A DNA stretch of 64,000 bases from the NCBI RefSeq assembly GCF_011578045.1, contig NZ_CP049801.1:930001-994000 (forward strand), given 5' to 3'. The notes under the pieces were generated by a model. The model saw only the letters and a program-made list of their open reading frames with translations. It made no database searches and was not told where the DNA came from. A program made the position numbers and the translations under genes. This document shows, one piece after another, positions 43,955 through 53,873 of this stretch; position 1 is the first letter of the stretch, and each line of letters begins with the position of its first letter. This stretch comes from Acinetobacter shaoyimingii (GTDB lineage Bacteria > Pseudomonadota > Gammaproteobacteria > Pseudomonadales > Moraxellaceae).

Positions 43955-44423
43955 TTATTTTCCTTTATTTTTATTCAATCAGTTCAATTTTTATTGGATT
44001 AAGTAACTTTGTTCAGCAAACTTCCACATTCAACTTTGTGGAGAAAAAAGAGTAAGTTGATCATTTATCCCAAACTTGTTTGATCTATTGGAACATCTGA
44101 GTTCATCTTTGTCATAACGTACTAGAACCGTCATTTTATAATCAGAAAAATAGTGAATAGGATGTCTTTCATGACCACCATGTAACATACGATCTGTCTT
44201 TTTTATTGGTTTTATTGAAATACATTAAACACCATGAACCTTCATATAGATATATTATAATTAAAGAAAAAATGAATTATTACAATATAACTTTTTTGTA
44301 AGCAAATTACTTATATAGTTTTGTTAAAGAGGTATACTAATTTAAGCCTAATTAACCCTAAATTGCGAACAAGGCTTTTGTTTTAAAATCATGAGATAAA
44401 TGTAATGTTATGATTAATTTTTA
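43955..44423. other. Region between PAAR gene and IS element
   Basis: About 470 AT-rich bases. The only candidate coding trace is the 52-codon frame at 44030-44188. The left end of the IS element begins at 44424. Confidence 0.4.
44030..44188 (-). CDS. Small open frame or fragment upstream of the PAAR gene
   Basis: A 52-codon minus-strand frame (MLHGGHERHPIHYFSDYKMT...) lies 75 bases upstream of the PAAR gene. The codon use looks protein-like and His-rich at the start, but it is short and has no clear ribosome binding site. It might be the remaining end of a larger effector or delivery gene lost near the insertion element. Low certainty. Confidence 0.28.
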   Translation of the reverse strand: MLHGGHERHPIHYFSDYKMTVLVRYDKDELRCSNRSNKFGINDQLTLFSPQS

Positions 44424-44440
44424 GGGTTTGTTGACATTTC
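44424..44440 (+). repeat. IS terminal inverted repeat, left
   Basis: Matches the right end in GGG and the TGTTGACATTT block, with two mismatched bases between. Confidence 0.75.
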
Positions 44441-45143
44441 ATAATGGCAACCAAATAAAGATGCAGGCCAAAGCAACTGAGCTTTCATAGTTCCGCTTTA
44501 GCTTGTCATATCGAGTTGCAATCCCTCTAAAATGCTTTAATCTTGCAAACGTATTTTCAACTAAGTGTCTGATTTTATATAAATACCAATCCATATGTTG
44601 ATTACTGGAGCTTGAGTTAAATTTCTTGGGGATATTTGCTTTCGTCTTTGTGTTTTTAATTTTTTCTCTAAGTGGTTCAGAATCATAACCCTTATCCGCA
44701 CATAAGATTTGCGTTTCTTCTAATTCCAAAAGATCTATTAAATCAGGTGCAACTTTCACATCGTGAGTCGTGCCATCAGCAATAATAAACTCAATAGGAT
44801 TTCCATTTGCATCTACAGCTAAATGAATTTTAGAGCTATTCCCACCAATACTTTTTGAAATAGCTTGATGATTAATGCCTGTTGCATGTTGATGCGCTCT
44901 GACATGGCTAGCATCAATAAAGATCCACTCTAAATCTGAATGATTAGACAATAATTTAAATATTTTTAGTAACTTACTGTCTTTACTCCACCGACTAAAC
45001 TTCTTAAAAATAGAATTTGGCTTGCCGAAAGAATCAGGTAAATCACGCCAAGGACATCCTGTGCGAATTCGATAAAGGATCGCTTCGATAAACAATCTTA
45101 AATTCTGTTTGAGATAAATACCAAAATTAGAGATGAGGAGCAT
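44439..45143 (-). CDS. IS5-family transposase, main frame (orfB-like)
   Basis: The 234-aa frame carries the transposase core: RIRTGCPWRDLP near residue 26, IFIDASHVRAHQHATG with the first catalytic Asp, IHLAVDANGNPIEFIIADG, ADKGYDS with the second, and RHLVENTFARLKHFRGIATRY with the Glu of the DDE set. The expected N-terminal ~20 residues are encoded just upstream in another frame, so production of a full transposase needs a frameshift or restart at the internal ATG. Most likely a weakened or dead copy. Confidence 0.85.
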   Translation of the reverse strand: MLLISNFGIYLKQNLRLFIEAILYRIRTGCPWRDLPDSFGKPNSIFKKFSRWSKDSKLLKIFKLLSNHSDLEWIFIDASHVRAHQHATGINHQAISKSIGGNSSKIHLAVDANGNPIEFIIADGTTHDVKVAPDLIDLLELEETQILCADKGYDSEPLREKIKNTKTKANIPKKFNSSSSNQHMDWYLYKIRHLVENTFARLKHFRGIATRYDKLKRNYESSVALACIFIWLPL

Positions 45144-45201
45144 AGCTCCGTAAAGATTTCAACTTAGACCAGTGTTGATCATTCAGCATTGTACGAGGCA
45201 T
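45127..45201 (-). pseudogene. Transposase N-terminal fragment in a shifted frame
   Basis: Twenty-four codons beginning MPRTMLNDQHWSKLK, the usual start of this transposase family, end at a stop in a different frame from the main transposase frame, which they overlap by 17 bases. This supports a frameshift early in the gene. Confidence 0.7.
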
Positions 45202-45261
45202 AGCGAGGAGTGAATTTGGTTTGGCGATTGAATTCTACTTTCTCGCTATTTTTTTGACCAG

Positions 45262-45278
45262 CAAATGTCAACACTCCC
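45262..45278 (-). repeat. IS terminal inverted repeat, right
   Basis: Read from the outer end on the minus strand it begins GGGAGTGTTGACATTTG, the partner of the left repeat. Confidence 0.75.
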
Positions 45279-45372
45279 TAGTGTGATCAGATTAAAGTGT
45301 GATCTTTTTGTAACAAAATGATGGATAAATGATCCTTTTTTTTAAAGGACTTGGGCAATTTAATAAGAATAA

Positions 45373-45396
45373 AAAAAATCCTTCAAGAGAAGGACT
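45373..45396 (-). terminator. Rho-independent terminator of metH
   Basis: On the minus strand AGTCCTT pairs with the downstream GAAGGATT around CTCTT and runs into eight T residues, about 12 bases after the metH stop. Confidence 0.75.
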
Positions 45397-45407
45397 TTTT
45401 AACATAT

Positions 45408-48400
45408 TTAGATTATAGAATCATCCAAATTCGGCGCTAACCAACGTTTCGCTTCATCCAAAGTCCAGCCCTTACGCTTCGCATAATCCTCAAGCTGATC
45501 TTGCGCGATTTTACCCACGTTAAAGTACTCAGACTCAGGGTTGCTGTAATAGAAACCGCTTACACTTGAAGGTGGCCACATTGCAAAACTTGAGGTCAAT
45601 TGTGTACCAATCTGATTGGTCGAATCTAACCAACTAAACAACGTCGCTTTCTCAGAATGCTCAGGACACGCAGGGTAGCCCGGTGCAGGACGAATACCCA
45701 CATATTTCTCTTTAATCAAATCTTCATTCGACAACTGTTCATCGGCTTGGTAGCCCCAGAACTCTTTACGAATACGCTCATGCAAATGCTCCGCAAATGC
45801 TTCCGCAAAACGGTCACCCAAAGACTGAACCAAAATCGCAGAATAGTCGTCACCCTTCGCTTTAAACTCATTCGCCATTTCCTCTGCACCAAAGATCGAT
45901 ACAGTGAAACCGCCCAAGAAATCTTCCGCTTGATCAGGCTTGGCTACAAAATCAGCCAAAGACAAATTCGCTTTACCTGTGATTTTGTCTGACTGCTGAC
46001 GAACATGCTCAAAAGTATGCGTAACGGTTGAACGAGAAGCATCGCCATACACCGCAACTGTATCTGCACCCACACGGTTTGCAGGGGAAATCGCAAAGAC
46101 AGCACGTGCGTCGAAACGTTTATTTTCAATAATGTCTTTCAACATCTCTTGCGCTTGATTATACAAATCAGTCGCAGCTTCACCCACCACATGATCTTTC
46201 AAAATCGCTGGGAATTTGCCTGCCAAACTCCAAGAAATAAAGAATGGAGTCCAGTCGAAATACGGCACTAAAGTTTCAAGTGGATAGTTGGTGAGTACTT
46301 CACGACCTAAGAGATTTGGTACAGCAGGGGTGTTCGATTTGAAATCAATCTTCTTACCATTTTCAACCGATTCAGCATAAGACAACTTCGCCGCTTTTGG
46401 TTGTTTGTTGGCAATACGCACACGTACTTTTTCATATTCAGCACGGGTCTCTGCAACAAACTTCGGTTTCATCTCAGGGGAAAGTAAAGTCGTTGCAACA
46501 CCCACCGCACGTGAAGCATCGGCAACATAAATCACGGCATCATTTGAATATTGCGGATCAATCTTTACGGCTGTATGCGCTTTCGATGTCGTTGCACCAC
46601 CAATCATGAGTGGAATGTTAAAGCCTTTACGTTGCATTTCTTTGGCAACAAAAACCATTTCATCCAAAGATGGTGTGATCAAACCAGACAAACCAATGAT
46701 ATCGACTTTTTCATCAATCGCAGTTTGTAAAATTTTCTCCGCAGGCACCATCACACCAAGGTCAACAATGTCATAACCATTACAACCTAAAACCACGCCG
46801 ACAATGTTTTTACCAATGTCATGTACGTCGCCTTTTACGGTTGCCATTAAGACTTTACCTTTAGACTGTCCCGCAGTTTTTTCCGCTTCAATGTACGGGT
46901 TCAGCCAAGCCACAGCCTGTTTCATCACACGTGCAGATTTGACCACCTGTGGTAAGAACATTTTGCCTGAACCAAACAAGTCACCGACCACGTTCATTCC
47001 ATCCATCAGTGGACCTTCAATCACATCGAGTGGACGTTTTGATTTAAGGCGTGCTTCTTCGGTATCTTCATCAATAAAGGTTGTGATGCCTTTAACCAAA
47101 GCATATTCAAGGCGTTTTTCAACAGACTCGTTACGCCATTCAAGATTTTCAACGGCTTTCTGTGCACCTGCTTGACCACGATATTGCTCAGCAACTTCAA
47201 GCAATTTTTCAGTGGCATCTTGACCGCTTTCACCTTGGTTTTGGTTCAAGACCACATCTTCAACCGCAGCTTTAAGCTCGCTTGGAATATCATCGTAAAT
47301 CGCCATTTGACCAGCATTCACAATACCCATGGTCATGCCTTGTTTGATGGCATGGTAAAGGAATACCGAGTGAATCGCTTCACGCACAGGTTCATTACCA
47401 CGGAATGAGAACGATACGTTGGATACACCACCAGAAATCATGGCATGCGGTAAGTTTTGCTTAATCCAACCTGTCGCTTCAATAAAGTCCACAGCATAGT
47501 TGTTGTGTTCTTCAATACCCGTAGCGACTGCAAATACGTTCGGGTCAAAGATAATATCTTCAGCAGGGAAGCCGACTTCATTGACCAAAATATCATACGA
47601 ACGTTTACAGATTTCACGCTTACGTGCGGCGGTATCTGCCTGACCATCTTCATCAAAAGCCATGACGATGACCGCTGCACCATATTGACGGCACAGACGT
47701 GCACGTTCAACAAACTCGTCATAACCTTCTTTTAAAGAAATCGAGTTAACGACTGGCTTACCTTGTACACATTTCAAGCCCGCTTCAATGATTTCCCATT
47801 TAGATGAGTCAATCATGATGGGCACACGTGAAATATCAGGTTCAGATGCCACCAGATTCAAAAAGTGCACCATCGCACCTTGCGAATCGAGCATGCCTTC
47901 ATCCATGTTGATGTCGATGATTTGTGCACCTGCCTCAACTTGTTGTTGAGCAACGTCTAAGGCTTCGGCATAGTTTTCTTCACGGATTAAACGAAGGAAT
48001 TTTTTTGAACCTGTCACGTTGGTACGTTCACCAACGTTTACAAACAAAGAATCCTTGGTGATATTAAATGGCTCTAAACCACTTAAACGGCATGCAGGTT
48101 CAATGTCTGGAATTTGACGAGGTTTAATGTCTTTTACAGCATTGTAAATGGCACGAATATGATCTGGTGTGGTACCACAGCAACCACCGGTGATGTTGAT
48201 CAAACCACTTTCTGCAAATTCTTTTAAAAATGCCGCTGTTTGTTCAGGCGTTTCATCATAACCACCGAAAGCATTCGGTAAACCAGCGTTTGGATGCGCT
48301 GAAACAAAAGTATTTGCAACGTCTGATACGGTTTTTACGTGTGGACGCATGGCATCTGCACCCAAGGCACAGTTAAAACCAATCGACAATAAATCTGCAT

Positions 48401-49100
48401 GACGTACTGAGTTCCAGAACGCTTCTGCGGTTTGACCTGTCAGCGTACGACCAGAAGCATCGGTAATAGTGCCTGAAATCATCAAGGGCAATTCATAACC
48501 AATTTCTTTGAACACTTCTTTGACTGCAAAGATCGCTGCTTTACAGTTCAATGTATCAAACACAGTTTCAATGAGCAGAATATCTGCACCGCCTTCAATA
48601 AGGGCATGTGTAGCTTCGATATAATTGACTTTCAGTTCATCAAAAGTGATGTTACGAAAAGCTGGGTCGTTCACGTTTGGAGAGATCGAGCACGTGCGTG
48701 ATGTTGGCCCGAGCACACCCGCGACAAAACGTGGTTTTTCAGGCGTTGAATACTTTTCACAAGCCGCTTTGGCTATACGTGCTGCTTCACGGTTAATCTC
48801 AGGAACAAGATCTTCCATGTGATAGTCAGACATTGAAACACGTGTGCCGTTAAAGCTGTTGGTTTCAATAATATCTGCACCTGCGTCCAAATACGCTTCA
48901 TGAATGCCTTGGATAATCTGTGGTTGCGTGAGCACCAACAGGTCATTATTGCCTTTTAAGTCAGAAGCCCAGTCGGCAAAACGCTCACCACGATAATCAG
49001 CTTCTTCTAATTTGTGGCGTTGGATCATGGTACCCATTGCGCCATCAATAATTAAGATGCGTTCGGAGAGAAGCTGTTTCAGGGTGGTAAGCGTCGACAT
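45408..49100 (-). CDS. metH: Cobalamin-dependent methionine synthase
   Basis: The 1230-aa enzyme transfers a methyl group from methyltetrahydrofolate to homocysteine through cobalamin. In order: homocysteine domain ([10 protein letters not shown] at the start; zinc cysteines in GFNCALGA and [10 protein letters not shown]), pterin domain ([14 protein letters not shown]), cobalamin domain with the lower-ligand motif DVHDIGKN (near residue 757) and the C-terminal activation domain that binds S-adenosylmethionine ([15 protein letters not shown]). The length agrees with E. coli MetH. I chose the ATG at 49100; a GTG 15 bases before is open but gives an odd extra MIGLY. The upstream region shows an extended -10 (TGGTATAAT) and no cobalamin riboswitch. 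Confidence 0.95.
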   Translation of the reverse strand: MSTLTTLKQLLSERILIIDGAMGTMIQRHKLEEADYRGERFADWASDLKGNNDLLVLTQPQIIQGIHEAYLDAGADIIETNSFNGTRVSMSDYHMEDLVPEINREAARIAKAACEKYSTPEKPRFVAGVLGPTSRTCSISPNVNDPAFRNITFDELKVNYIEATHALIEGGADILLIETVFDTLNCKAAIFAVKEVFKEIGYELPLMISGTITDASGRTLTGQTAEAFWNSVRHADLLSIGFNCALGADAMRPHVKTVSDVANTFVSAHPNAGLPNAFGGYDETPEQTAAFLKEFAESGLINITGGCCGTTPDHIRAIYNAVKDIKPRQIPDIEPACRLSGLEPFNITKDSLFVNVGERTNVTGSKKFLRLIREENYAEALDVAQQQVEAGAQIIDINMDEGMLDSQGAMVHFLNLVASEPDISRVPIMIDSSKWEIIEAGLKCVQGKPVVNSISLKEGYDEFVERARLCRQYGAAVIVMAFDEDGQADTAARKREICKRSYDILVNEVGFPAEDIIFDPNVFAVATGIEEHNNYAVDFIEATGWIKQNLPHAMISGGVSNVSFSFRGNEPVREAIHSVFLYHAIKQGMTMGIVNAGQMAIYDDIPSELKAAVEDVVLNQNQGESGQDATEKLLEVAEQYRGQAGAQKAVENLEWRNESVEKRLEYALVKGITTFIDEDTEEARLKSKRPLDVIEGPLMDGMNVVGDLFGSGKMFLPQVVKSARVMKQAVAWLNPYIEAEKTAGQSKGKVLMATVKGDVHDIGKNIVGVVLGCNGYDIVDLGVMVPAEKILQTAIDEKVDIIGLSGLITPSLDEMVFVAKEMQRKGFNIPLMIGGATTSKAHTAVKIDPQYSNDAVIYVADASRAVGVATTLLSPEMKPKFVAETRAEYEKVRVRIANKQPKAAKLSYAESVENGKKIDFKSNTPAVPNLLGREVLTNYPLETLVPYFDWTPFFISWSLAGKFPAILKDHVVGEAATDLYNQAQEMLKDIIENKRFDARAVFAISPANRVGADTVAVYGDASRSTVTHTFEHVRQQSDKITGKANLSLADFVAKPDQAEDFLGGFTVSIFGAEEMANEFKAKGDDYSAILVQSLGDRFAEAFAEHLHERIRKEFWGYQADEQLSNEDLIKEKYVGIRPAPGYPACPEHSEKATLFSWLDSTNQIGTQLTSSFAMWPPSSVSGFYYSNPESEYFNVGKIAQDQLEDYAKRKGWTLDEAKRWLAPNLDDSII

Positions 49101-49115
49101 ATATAACCCAATCAC

Positions 49116-49721
49116 GACAAAATCTAAAAATGGGCAATATTATACCAGAAATTGCTGAAACGATGGGGCTTAAGCAAGCCAACTTAAGTTTTAATCCTTA
49201 ATTTTGAATGTGCTAATTTAAATTTGTGGTTTCAGTCGGGAAACGGATATTGATCTATGCAGTCAGTTGAGTGATGAATGAAAAAGCATAACAGCTCAAT
49301 AAATATTAAATATAAATAAACTAAATCTCGATCAGCTTGAATGTCCTTAGAAACACTTTAAAATCCTGAATAAGATTGAAAAATAAAGTAATATTCATGC
49401 TGTTACTTTGTTTGATTAAATATTCATCAATTTGTCATAATTCTGATTCAATATGACAGAGTCCGACTTTTTTCAGTGATCAATATGGCTTTGTTGCAAT
49501 ATTTATTACAAAAAACGCTGACTAAATTTTGTTAAATTGAATTTTAGGAATTATATGTAAGATTATGATATATAAATTATTTTTTTAGATAAACTGACCC
49601 AGCTCATTGATCCTTATGTATAAAGCTACATTTGTTGCTTTATAAGAGAGCGCTTTGTCATATAATTGTAATAATTTAATTGAACAATAAGGGGATATTC
49701 CCATCCTCTTTTTCTGTCTGC
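49116..49721. other. Divergent promoter region of metH and the phosphate transporter
   Basis: About 600 bases. On the minus strand an extended -10 element TGGTATAAT (rc of about 49139-49147) lies about 40 bases before metH. Further right, TGTCATA (49433-49439) and TATGACA (49452-49458) form an inverted repeat and the first part, TTGTCATAATTCTG, is near the Pho-box half-site CTGTCAT. No gene is seen. Confidence 0.4.
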
Positions 49722-51344
49722 ATGAATTCTAATCAAACTCCAGTTTCAGATTCAGCACAATCGTCAACAGTTGAAAAGTCGACGAATGTTCATGTGCCGA
49801 CGCCGAAATTTTTCGTTCCAGTGTTTCTTACGCTGATCATTTCTACATTAATTTATATTGGTTTTCAGTTGACTACGGATTTAGCTCATATTCCTGCGCT
49901 AAGTTTTTATTCAATGATTTTGCTCGCTACGGCACTGCTCATTGCTTTAGGCTTTGAATTTGTCAATGGTTTCCATGACACAGCCAACGCTGTTGCAACG
50001 GTGATTTATACCAATGCACTCTCTGCACCAGTAGCAGTGATGTGGGCAGGTTTTTGTAATTTCTTGGGCGTAATGGTGGCCAGTGGTGCTGTTGCTTATG
50101 GGATTATTGCGTTACTGCCTGTAGAACTGATCATGAACGTCGGCTCAGGTGCAGGTTTTGCCATGGTCTTTGCCATGTTGATTGCTGCTATCTTATGGAA
50201 CTTAGGAACTTGGTTCCTTGGTATTCCTGCTTCTAGTTCACATACCTTAATCGGTTCGATTTTAGGTGTGGGGATCATGAACTATATTTTACATTCAGGT
50301 ACGGGTGCATCTGGTGTAGATATGGAGCAAGTTCTAAAAGTGGGTAAAGCACTTTTATTTTCACCATTGATTGGTTTTGCTTTTGCAGCTGTGCTGTTTT
50401 TATTGGTTAAAAAAGTGTTCAAAAAACAATTGGAACTTTTTCAACCACCTGAAGGCAATAAGCCACCACCACCACTGATTCGTGCGATTTTGATTTTCAC
50501 TTGTACAGGTGTAAGTTTTGCACATGGGTCAAATGATGGACAAAAAGGGATGGGGCTGATCATGTTGATTTTGATTGGTACTGTTCCTTTAGCCTATTCA
50601 TTAAATAAAGAATTAGATCAACAACATCTACAGTCATTTGGTCAGTTATCTGCACAAACTGCTGCAGTGATTTATCCTGAGCACGCAGATATTCCAGATG
50701 AGCATGCGCGTGAAGTCATCACAAAATACATTCAGACTAAAGAAATTACTCCTGAAGTCGTACCTGCCTTAGCAAGTTTAACCGATCATTTAGGTGATAA
50801 AGTAGGTACATATAACAGCATTAAAGAAGTCCCTGAAGCAATGGTTTCTGAACTTCGAAATGATATGTATTTGAGTACTACAGCGTATAAACGTTTAGAT
50901 AAAGCTGAAGCTTTGCCTGTAATGTCTGAAGCGCAAACCCAGACCGTGAAAGAATACCGTAATCATTTAGATTCTTTCTTACAGTACATCCCGACTTGGG
51001 TCAAAGTTGCAACAGCTTTGGCCTTAGGTTTAGGCACTATGGTGGGGTGGAAACGTATTGTGGTGACAGTCGGTGAGCGTATTGGTAAGGAACACATGAC
51101 TTATGGTCAGGGGATGTCTGCTGAGTTAGTGGCAATGTCCACGATTGCAGCTGCAGATGGTTTTGGTATGCCAGTTTCAACAACGCATGTACTTAACTCT
51201 GCGGTAGCAGGGACCATGGTAGCCAATAAGTCTGGTCTAAATTTCCAGATGGTCAAAACGATTCTTTCTGCTTGGATCTTTACCCTTCCAGCAACGATCT
51301 GCTTGTCTGGTGGCTTGTTCTGGTTACTTCTCAAAGTTTTCTAA
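49722..51344 (+). CDS. pit: PiT-family inorganic phosphate transporter
   Basis: The 540-aa inner-membrane protein takes up phosphate (as metal phosphate) with protons. Its two PiT repeats carry GFEFVNGFHDTANAVATVIY (about residues 76-95) and the second signature VSFAHGSNDGQKGMGL (about 264-279). GIPASSSHTLIGSILG and the late VSTTHVLNSAVAG repeat the same pattern. A hydrophilic central part (about 315-420) is longer than in the smallest members and near that of E. coli PitA. I chose the ATG at 49722; a TTG at 49680 would extend it by 14 residues. A bidirectional terminator follows. Confidence 0.9.
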   Translation: MNSNQTPVSDSAQSSTVEKSTNVHVPTPKFFVPVFLTLIISTLIYIGFQLTTDLAHIPALSFYSMILLATALLIALGFEFVNGFHDTANAVATVIYTNALSAPVAVMWAGFCNFLGVMVASGAVAYGIIALLPVELIMNVGSGAGFAMVFAMLIAAILWNLGTWFLGIPASSSHTLIGSILGVGIMNYILHSGTGASGVDMEQVLKVGKALLFSPLIGFAFAAVLFLLVKKVFKKQLELFQPPEGNKPPPPLIRAILIFTCTGVSFAHGSNDGQKGMGLIMLILIGTVPLAYSLNKELDQQHLQSFGQLSAQTAAVIYPEHADIPDEHAREVITKYIQTKEITPEVVPALASLTDHLGDKVGTYNSIKEVPEAMVSELRNDMYLSTTAYKRLDKAEALPVMSEAQTQTVKEYRNHLDSFLQYIPTWVKVATALALGLGTMVGWKRIVVTVGERIGKEHMTYGQGMSAELVAMSTIAAADGFGMPVSTTHVLNSAVAGTMVANKSGLNFQMVKTILSAWIFTLPATICLSGGLFWLLLKVF

Positions 51345-51373
51345 TTGAAAAAGTTTTCTCATTCAAGATGCAT

Positions 51374-51405
51374 AAAAAAAGCGCTGTTCAAACAGCGCTT
51401 TTTTT
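51374..51405. terminator. Bidirectional rho-independent terminator
   Basis: AAAAAAAGCGCTGTT pairs with AACAGCGCTTTTTTT around a 2-base centre. It has A- and T-runs on both sides and separates the converging phosphate transporter gene and the gene at 51476. Confidence 0.88.
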
Positions 51406-51475
51406 ATCTGATGGTTTTTTGGTGAAGCCTAGCACTATAGGAAGGGCTGATTGTCCCAAAACAGCAGAAACTAAA

Positions 51476-53026
51476 TTATTTCTTAAAGAATCCCAAGACT
51501 TTCTTTACAGGCAGTTTTTCGTCAATAAAACCATACAGTGCAGCAAAAGGTAGGGCAGTACGAGCTAAATAAGGCACACGCCATAAACCACCATGATTAG
51601 CACCTTCCATCATTAATTCTAAAGGATGATCCATCTTACGTTCAGGGTTGGATAGAGATTCAGAATGACGTAAATCATGCACCCACAGTGCAGCCATAAT
51701 CGCGTTGGTGGTTTCAGGACTAAATGCTTCGACATCAAACAAGCTCGCCCCGTTAAAAGCTGCTTTCAATAATGGATTTTTAGTCACTGAATGCGTGGTG
51801 GTGGAGGGGGCAATATTAATAATCACACGTTGCCCTTGATGTCTTGCCAAAGTCGCACGCCATTGTTGTAAACGCTTCGCTAACGCATAGTTTGGACCTT
51901 GTTCAACCACCAAACAATCGGCTATACCATATTGCTTACCATTGTCAGACTGGATCAACTGATGGGAATTTTCTTGAAAGAAATGATTTTGAGTAATGGT
52001 TGAAATGCCTTTACTGAAAATCTGATGACCTTTAGATCGATGTTTAAATTTCTCCGATGAGCCCTCAATGACTTCTTTCGGTACAGCATAGACATCGGTC
52101 GGGGTGCACATATACATTAAACTCGAATCTGGTTTTTTCTGACTCACGTAATGCATAATGGTATCCATGGCCATAGAGACACGGACATGCTTTTCACCAT
52201 CCAAATAAGCAATTGCAGCCAAATCGAGTTGCTGTTTATTCTGAATCAGCCATTGTGCAATTTCAGGAGTTTGAGTGAGTAAGTTCGCACCGAGTTTTTC
52301 TTTTAATACCTCAAATGGTGTTTGCTCATCGAGTACTTCTACGCTAGGCGCATAGAGCGTTGCATTGCCATTTTTGACGGTATTTAAAATTTTGTCCCAA
52401 ACACGCGTATTGGGTAAATCCAAGGCCACAATATTGGCTTTCCACTGGCTCAACCAAGTCAGAGGTCCTGCTTCAGATGCAGCACCAAACAACACCATGG
52501 TGCGATCAGATAAATCAAACCATTCAGGATGTGCTTCTACTGTTCTTAAAGCTTGGGCATGGCTTGGTTCAATGATACCTGTGTCTTCCCAAATTTGAAT
52601 TTGTTCAAGAAGCGCTGCCCCTTGTAAGTTTTTGCCTTGGTATGGCACAGACCATTCTGGTGTTTTCTGCTGATTTTCACCTCGAATCGTGACTGTATGT
52701 AGACTCTGGGCAGAGAGCGTCATGATGTCTTTAAGTGCATGACGCTGTCCATCACGATAAAATTCAAACACATTCGCTGCACTTTCAAGTCCAGCTTTGG
52801 CGATTTCAATCGGATTTTGAGTCGTCTTAATGCCATTTTCAACCAAAGCTTTAAAATAAATTGGGTAGTTTTTACGCCAATTTTTTTCATTCATGACTTT
52901 TGATGAAGATGTCTGATCAACAGGCGACAACGCATCGGCAATAATTTGCTGGCCAGTTTTTGATGAGCTGGCTTTACCAGTATGCGTTTGAATAGGGAAT
53001 TGAAGACCATCTAAAGAATTTGACAT
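51476..53026 (-). CDS. Conserved-looking hypothetical protein, 516 aa
   Basis: I do not recognise a named family. There is no signal peptide. A segment at about residues 182-215 (TMVLFGAASEAGPLTWLSQWKANIVALDLPNTRVW) looks like a Rossmann-type nucleotide-binding fold, a beta strand and glycine-bearing turn followed by a second strand ending in Asp. Later it has a hydrophobic C-terminal region (RTALPFAALYGFIDEKLPV). The size and codon use are those of a real, long-kept gene. NAD(P)-linked oxidoreduction is a weak guess from the fold pattern only. It is monocistronic. Confidence 0.75.
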   Translation of the reverse strand: MSNSLDGLQFPIQTHTGKASSSKTGQQIIADALSPVDQTSSSKVMNEKNWRKNYPIYFKALVENGIKTTQNPIEIAKAGLESAANVFEFYRDGQRHALKDIMTLSAQSLHTVTIRGENQQKTPEWSVPYQGKNLQGAALLEQIQIWEDTGIIEPSHAQALRTVEAHPEWFDLSDRTMVLFGAASEAGPLTWLSQWKANIVALDLPNTRVWDKILNTVKNGNATLYAPSVEVLDEQTPFEVLKEKLGANLLTQTPEIAQWLIQNKQQLDLAAIAYLDGEKHVRVSMAMDTIMHYVSQKKPDSSLMYMCTPTDVYAVPKEVIEGSSEKFKHRSKGHQIFSKGISTITQNHFFQENSHQLIQSDNGKQYGIADCLVVEQGPNYALAKRLQQWRATLARHQGQRVIINIAPSTTTHSVTKNPLLKAAFNGASLFDVEAFSPETTNAIMAALWVHDLRHSESLSNPERKMDHPLELMMEGANHGGLWRVPYLARTALPFAALYGFIDEKLPVKKVLGFFKK

Positions 53027-53295
53027 GCAAAATGTCTCGGCAGTTTCGTATATAAATGTACAGTTGTATACATTATCTCCGCAAACTTTGATTTTCAGAT
53101 GACATAAATTACCAATATTGTTTATTTTTGGTTGAATTTAATGTGACATTTTCGCTGAATTTAGGGTAACTCTCGTCTAAAAACTAAATGATTAATTACA
53201 AAACAGTCAATTAAACGATACATAGAGTGATGTAAATCACAAAAATTGCATCTATGCTGAATATTAAATAATAACAACGCAAGTGAGTGATTATT

Positions 53296-53607
53296 ATGCT
53301 TAATGGTCATATCTATGTTTTTAATGCTGATCAAGCATGTTTTGCTTCAGCAATATTTACCAGCTATCTGAAAGCAGAAGCTTGGATTCAACATCATTAT
53401 TTGTCTGGTATTTTGACAGAATATCCAGTGGATACGGGTTGCTATGATTGGGCAATCGAAAATGGTCATTTTAAGGATAAATCACCGATTGACCGTTCAC
53501 CAGTTTTTATTGGAAAGTTTATTTCTGCGCATCAAAAAAATTGGCATTTTAAACATGGCGATTTACTGGGTAATAATTATTTTGCAATTCATGATGAGCG
53601 TACATAA
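53296..53607 (+). CDS. Small hypothetical protein, 103 aa (DUF7710-like)
   Basis: A soluble 103-aa protein beginning MLNGHIYVFNADQACFASAIF, with LKAEAWIQHHYLSGILTEYPVDTGCYDWAIENGHFK after it. The pattern of an early strand, helix and Trp-His-rich centre recalls the small DUF7710-type family, which has no known function. A GTG nine bases upstream is possible; the ATG is preferred. A strong terminator follows 120 bases later. Confidence 0.65.
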   Translation: MLNGHIYVFNADQACFASAIFTSYLKAEAWIQHHYLSGILTEYPVDTGCYDWAIENGHFKDKSPIDRSPVFIGKFISAHQKNWHFKHGDLLGNNYFAIHDERT

Positions 53608-53728
53608 GTTCTAAGGTTTAAGACATCAGTAAGCTTAAGCAAATATAAGTTTCATCTTTAAGCGGCCAAGAGTTGTGAGTTTCGACTCACCTTATCTGCA
53701 TCACAATGAATTGATCAAAACAAATGAA

Positions 53729-53760
53729 AACTGAGATGATGAATCATCTCAGTTTTTTTA
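53729..53760 (+). terminator. Rho-independent terminator
   Basis: AACTGAGATGAT pairs perfectly with ATCATCTCAGTT around GA and runs into seven T residues. Confidence 0.88.
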
Positions 53761-53873
53761 ATCACTTTATTTATCGAATCATTTCGCTAGTCATTTATTT
53801 ATTCATTTGGCTTGGGTCTGTTGATCTTTCATTCAGTGATATGTTTCATGTATATAAGGCTGTGTATGCTGAT

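Larger units (their letters stand above)
44424..45278 (-). mobile_element. IS5-family (IS427-like) insertion sequence, 855 bp
   Basis: Imperfect terminal inverted repeats are visible: GGGTTTGTTGACATTT at 44424-44439, and on the other strand GGGAGTGTTGACATTT reading inward from 45278. TA flanks both ends (44422-44423 and 45279-45280), consistent with a 2-bp target duplication as used by this group. The transposase reads on the minus strand and is broken into two frames. The element separates the PAAR locus from metH. Confidence 0.82.

Noticed and set aside
49116..49200. Cobalamin riboswitch before metH
   Set aside because: I looked for the conserved B12-box and core helices and found none; only an extended -10 promoter is visible.
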